A stretch of DNA of 46,804 nt, from the NCBI GenBank assembly GCA_029212785.1, contig JARGOG010000034.1, positions 1 through 46,804 on the forward strand. Reading direction: 5' to 3'. The position numbers and the translations under genes were made by a program. Within the stretch, counting starts at the first letter, position 1, and each line of letters opens with the position of its first letter. The DNA comes from Thalassobaculaceae bacterium. GTDB lineage: Bacteria; Pseudomonadota; Alphaproteobacteria; Thalassobaculales; Thalassobaculaceae. Of this stretch, positions 43,650 to 46,804 are shown one piece after another. The notes beneath the pieces were generated by a model, which made no database searches, was not told where the DNA came from, and saw only the letters and a list, made by a program, of their open reading frames with translations.

Positions 43650-44456
43650 TTGGAAACTGCCGCGCCGAGGGGAGAGTCCGTGATCCGGGCCGACCGCCTG
43701 GATCTGACGTTTCAGACCGGCGACGGACCGGTCCACGCGCTGAGCGACGTGTCGTTGACCATCGACAAGGGCGATTTCGTGTCCTTCATCGGCCCGTCCG
43801 GCTGCGGCAAGACCACGCTGTTGCGGGTCATCGCCGATCTGGAACAGCCGACCGGCGGCGCCCTCACCGTCAACGGCGTGTCGCCGGAGCAGGCGCGGCT
43901 CAACCGGGCCTACGGCTACGTGTTCCAGGCCGCCGCGCTCTATCCCTGGCGCACCATCGCCCGCAATGTCGGCCTGCCACTGGAGATCATGGGCTACTCG
44001 CGCGCCGAGCAACGCGAGCGGGTGGCGCGGACCCTGGATCTGGTTAACCTGACCGGCTTCGAGAACAAGTTTCCGTGGCAGCTCTCCGGCGGCATGCAGC
44101 AGCGCGCCTCGATCGCCCGCGCGCTCGCCTTCGACGCCGACATCCTGCTGATGGACGAGCCGTTCGGCGCGCTCGACGAGATCGTGCGCGACCATCTGAA
44201 CGAACAGCTCCTGCAGCTCTGGGCGCGGACCGACAAGACCATCGCCTTCGTCACCCATTCGATCCCCGAGGCGGTCTATCTCTCGACCCGGATCGTGGTG
44301 ATGTCGCCGCGTCCGGGCCGGGTTACCGACATCATCGAGAGCACGTTGCCCCGCGAACGGCCGCTCGACATCCGCGAGACGCCGGAGTTCCTGGAGATCG
44401 CCCACCGGGTGCGCGAGGGTCTGCGCGCCGGTCATTCCTACGAGGACGCGGAATGA
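43650..44456 (+). CDS. ABC importer ATPase (nitrate/sulfonate/pyrimidine type)
   Basis: 268 residues, canonical: Walker A GPSGCGKTT, Q-loop in VFQAAALYPWRT, signature LSGGMQQR, Walker B ILLMDEPFGALDE and switch His in FVTHSIPEAVYL. It powers uptake of a small organic substrate with the two permeases that follow. The start is TTG 43650 behind AGGAGG, or possibly GTG 43680 behind GGGGAG; both leave the domain intact. Its TGA overlaps the start of the first permease (ATGA). With pydC, hydA and the RutR site upstream, pyrimidine import is the likeliest role. Confidence 0.91.
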   Translation: METAAPRGESVIRADRLDLTFQTGDGPVHALSDVSLTIDKGDFVSFIGPSGCGKTTLLRVIADLEQPTGGALTVNGVSPEQARLNRAYGYVFQAAALYPWRTIARNVGLPLEIMGYSRAEQRERVARTLDLVNLTGFENKFPWQLSGGMQQRASIARALAFDADILLMDEPFGALDEIVRDHLNEQLLQLWARTDKTIAFVTHSIPEAVYLSTRIVVMSPRPGRVTDIIESTLPRERPLDIRETPEFLEIAHRVREGLRAGHSYEDAE

Positions 44457-45340
44457 CGGCGGGCGCGGCGACGGGGGGCGGCAAGGCCATCCCCATCCTG
44501 GTCGTCGTCGTGGCGATCGTCGGCATCTGGTACGCCGCCACCATCTGGCTCAACACGCCGTGGCAGCGCGACGTCTATCAGCGCGAGGGCCGGGACTGGA
44601 CGGTCTCGGACCTGGTCGCCGATACCATGGCGCAGGAGCGTCCGGTCCTGCCGGCACCGCATCAGGTGGCGATCGAAATCTGGCAGACCACGGTCGAGAA
44701 GAAGGTCACCTCCAAGCGCAGCCTCGTCTACCACGCCTGGATCACCCTCTCGGCCACGCTCGCCGGCTTCGCCATGGGCACGGTGCTGGGCGTCGTGCTG
44801 GCCGTGGCCATTGTCCATAACCGGGCGACGGACCGGTCGGTCATGCCTTGGGTGATCGCCAGCCAAACCATACCGATCCTGGCCATCGCGCCGATGATCA
44901 TTGTGGTGCTGAACGCGGTCGGCCTGTCCGGCCTGCTGCCCAAGGCGCTGATCTCGACCTATCTCAGCTTTTTCCCCGTCGTCGTCGGCATGGTGAAGGG
45001 CCTGCGCGCGCCGGAGGCGATCCAGCGCGACCTGATGCGCACCTATAGCGCCACCGCCGCCCAGGTGTTCTGGAAACTGCGCTGGCCGCATTCCATGCCC
45101 TATCTCTTCGCCTCGATGAAGGTGGCGGTCGCCATCAGCCTGGTGGGCGCCATCGTCGGCGAGTTGCCGACCGGGGCCGTTTCCGGGCTCGGCGCCCGGC
45201 TGCTGGCGGGCTCGTATTATGGTCAGACCGTGCAGATCTGGTCGGCATTGCTGACGGCGGCGGCCCTTGCGGCGGTTCTGGTGTCCCTGGTCGGGGTCGC
45301 TAACTCCTATGTCCTGCGTCGCATGGGAGCCCGGCCGTGA
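44453..45340 (+). CDS. ABC importer permease 1
   Basis: 295 residues. One N-terminal helix (IPILVVVVAIVGIWYAA) is followed by a 65-residue periplasmic stretch and five more helices. The cytoplasmic coupling loop is RAPEAIQRDLMRTYSATAAQVFWKLRWPHSMPYLF, the EAA-like motif of nitrate/sulfonate-type permeases. Its last bases overlap the GTG of permease 2 (GTGA). The two permeases probably form a heterodimeric channel for the ATPase upstream. Confidence 0.88.
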   Translation: MTAGAATGGGKAIPILVVVVAIVGIWYAATIWLNTPWQRDVYQREGRDWTVSDLVADTMAQERPVLPAPHQVAIEIWQTTVEKKVTSKRSLVYHAWITLSATLAGFAMGTVLGVVLAVAIVHNRATDRSVMPWVIASQTIPILAIAPMIIVVLNAVGLSGLLPKALISTYLSFFPVVVGMVKGLRAPEAIQRDLMRTYSATAAQVFWKLRWPHSMPYLFASMKVAVAISLVGAIVGELPTGAVSGLGARLLAGSYYGQTVQIWSALLTAAALAAVLVSLVGVANSYVLRRMGARP

Positions 45341-46440
45341 TCGCGCGGGGGGTGAGCCGTCTGCAGACAGGCCTGGCCGCGGGTATCGGCCTGCTGGGGT
45401 TGCTCGGGATTGTTCTGCCTGTCTCCGACTCGGATGCGGTGGGCCTGATCAATGCGCCGCTGTTGGCGCTGTTCGCCGGCCTCGCGGTCGCGTCGCTTGC
45501 CCGCTTCGGCGTGCCGCTGCCGGTTGCCGCCGATGGTGCGCTGACGGCGCTGGCCGGAATAGCACTGGTTTCCGCACTCGCCGCTGTCGACCGGGGGGCG
45601 AGCGGGTTCTGGTGCCTGACTGCCGCCGGATGGCTGACCGCGTGGCTGTTCGTCGAGCGGTTGACGGCGGTGGGCCGGGGCGGCTGGATCGGCGTCGCGG
45701 TGCCGGTCCTGTTCGGCGTCACGCTGCTGGTGCTGTGGGAATTGCTCACCCGCGGAATGAACGTGCCTCAGGTGCTGCTGCCGCCGCCCTCGGCGATCGG
45801 CGTGCGTTTCGCCGCCTCGATCCCGATCCTGTGGGCTGACTTCCAGCAGACCTTCCTGAAGGCGGTGCTGATCGGCTACGCGCTCGGCAGCGGCTCGGCG
45901 TTCCTGGTGGCGATCGCCATCGACCGCTCGCCGTTCCTGCAACGCGGCCTGTTGCCGGTCGGCAACCTGATCTCCGCCCTGCCGATCATCGGCATCGCCC
46001 CGATCATGGTGATGTGGTTCGGCTTCGACTGGCCGTCCAAGGCAGCGGTGGTCATCGTCATGACCTTCTTCCCGATGCTTGTGAATACCGTCGCCGGCCT
46101 GGCGGAGGCCGGTCGGATGGAGCGCGACCTGATGCGCACCTATGCGGCCGGATACTGGCAGACATTGGTGAAGCTGCGGCTGCCGGCGGCGGCTCCGTTC
46201 ATCTTCAACGCCTTGAAGATCAACTCAACGCTGGCGCTGATCGGTGCCATCGTTGCCGAATTCTTCGGCACCCCCATCGTCGGCATGGGGTTCCGCATTT
46301 CCACCGAAGTCGGCCGCATGAACGTCGACATGGTGTGGGCAGAGATCGCGGTCGCCGCACTGGCCGGGTCCGCGTTTTTCGGTGCCGTCGCGCTCATCGA
46401 GCGCGCCGTCACTTTCTGGCATCCGTCGAACCGGCAGTAG
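45337..46440 (+). CDS. ABC importer permease 2 with an extra N-terminal membrane domain
   Basis: 367 residues, about 100 longer than typical. Residues 1-110 contain four additional hydrophobic segments (for example TGLAAGIGLLGLLGIVLPV) before the usual six-helix permease, whose coupling loop is EAGRMERDLMRTYAAGYWQTLVKLRLPAAAPF. The start is GTG 45337, coupled to permease 1. The extension does not resemble a known domain; it may be a membrane-spanning regulatory or assembly segment. Confidence 0.86.
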   Translation: MIARGVSRLQTGLAAGIGLLGLLGIVLPVSDSDAVGLINAPLLALFAGLAVASLARFGVPLPVAADGALTALAGIALVSALAAVDRGASGFWCLTAAGWLTAWLFVERLTAVGRGGWIGVAVPVLFGVTLLVLWELLTRGMNVPQVLLPPPSAIGVRFAASIPILWADFQQTFLKAVLIGYALGSGSAFLVAIAIDRSPFLQRGLLPVGNLISALPIIGIAPIMVMWFGFDWPSKAAVVIVMTFFPMLVNTVAGLAEAGRMERDLMRTYAAGYWQTLVKLRLPAAAPFIFNALKINSTLALIGAIVAEFFGTPIVGMGFRISTEVGRMNVDMVWAEIAVAALAGSAFFGAVALIERAVTFWHPSNRQ

Positions 46441-46533
46441 ACTGTCGCCGGCGGGGCCAAGGCGTCTGATCCGACCGGCTCGCCAGGGCCGGGCGGTGAA
46501 TCAGGCGCGATGACAAGAACAGGGAGCATGGAC

Positions 46534-46804
46534 ATGCGCAGACTGATTGCAGGGACAGTACTGGGAGTGATGGGCCTGGCCGCGTCCCAGGCCATGGCGG
46601 CGGACGAGGTCACGCTGCAGCTCAAATGGGTGACGCAGGCTCAGTTCGCCGGCTACTACGTGGCCAAGGACAAGGGCTTCTATGACGAGGAGAACCTCGA
46701 CGTCACCATCAAGCCGGGCGGTCCGGACATCGCCCCGCCGCAGGTGCTGGCCGGTGGCGGTGCCGACGTGATCATCGACTGGATGCCTTCGGCGCTCGCC
46801 TCGC
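46534..46804 (+). CDS. ABC importer substrate-binding protein, NMT1/THI5-like (N-terminal part)
   Basis: The first 90 codons are present. Residues 1-22 form a Sec signal peptide (MRRLIAGTVLGVMGLA, cleavage after AMA), then VTLQLKWVTQAQFAGYYVAKDKGFYDEENLDV and a GGPDIAPPQVLAGGGADVI segment, the opening of the NMT1/THI5-like family that binds pyrimidines or thiamine precursors. An AGGGAG ribosome site lies seven bases upstream of ATG 46534. It runs off the window. It completes an importer fed by the ATPase and two permeases; substrate inferred from the pathway genes. Confidence 0.9.
   Translation, partial: MRRLIAGTVLGVMGLAASQAMAADEVTLQLKWVTQAQFAGYYVAKDKGFYDEENLDVTIKPGGPDIAPPQVLAGGGADVIIDWMPSALAS

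Noticed and set aside
1-46804. CRISPR arrays, tRNA or rRNA genes, IS elements
   Set aside because: No regularly spaced direct repeats, cloverleaf-like or rRNA segments, and no transposase reading frame were seen on reading both strands.

Overview
The window is a 46.8 kb piece of a high-GC, gene-dense chromosome. Gene content points to an alphaproteobacterium, probably a marine or soil Rhodospirillales-type heterotroph: an intracellular PHA depolymerase, RutR-type control of reductive pyrimidine breakdown, stacked amidases and amidohydrolases, and a FliG. The species cannot be named from this sequence. No rRNA, tRNA, CRISPR array, IS transposase or prophage gene was seen; the window is mostly metabolic.

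Layout. 0-5 kb: end of a DUF6285 gene and an APH-like phosphotransferase, RidA, a tyrosine phosphatase overlapping the PHA depolymerase, a peroxiredoxin-like protein and a GT2 glycosyltransferase. 5-9.1 kb: a tight operon of two collinear 475-residue amidases and an acyl-CoA dehydrogenase. 9.1-12.5 kb: a proline-rich unknown, an almost pure RTX-repeat protein, a small secreted protein and a short CDF transporter. 12.5-17.1 kb: MmgE/PrpD, a third amidase, aspartate dehydrogenase and a metallophosphoesterase. 17.1-24.9 kb: a small membrane-anchored protein, an N-acyl-D-amino-acid deacylase, a DMT exporter, a TPR-GT61 glycosyltransferase, an SMP-30 lactonase, a DUF1499 protein and a PEP-mutase-superfamily enzyme. 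24.9-29.8 kb: a two-gene ABC exporter with complementary active-site degeneracy, then a second PEP-mutase-superfamily enzyme. 29.8-32.8 kb: fliG preceded by an ExbB/TolQ-like channel, an ExbD-like protein with an unusual periplasmic domain, and a third membrane protein.

33-46.8 kb is the most coherent region: a reductive pyrimidine catabolic locus. PreT and PreA reduce uracil/thymine, HydA opens the ring, a PydC-type amidohydrolase removes the carbamoyl group, and an NMT1/THI5-like ABC importer probably brings in the substrate. A RutR-type TetR regulator sits in the middle. A perfect 16-bp RutR-type palindrome lies upstream of pydC and an imperfect one lies between preT and a divergent alpha/beta hydrolase. 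That hydrolase carries the active-site pattern of fluoroacetate/haloacetate dehalogenases, which suggests a testable link to halogenated pyrimidine breakdown.

Between preTA and rutR lie an epimerase, a second DMT transporter, a decayed partial copy of rutR with at least four lesions, and a PhyH-like dioxygenase of visibly lower GC. This looks like a past duplication plus acquisition of foreign DNA. The other distinctive items are the ExbB/ExbD-like trio upstream of a solitary fliG and the pure RTX protein.
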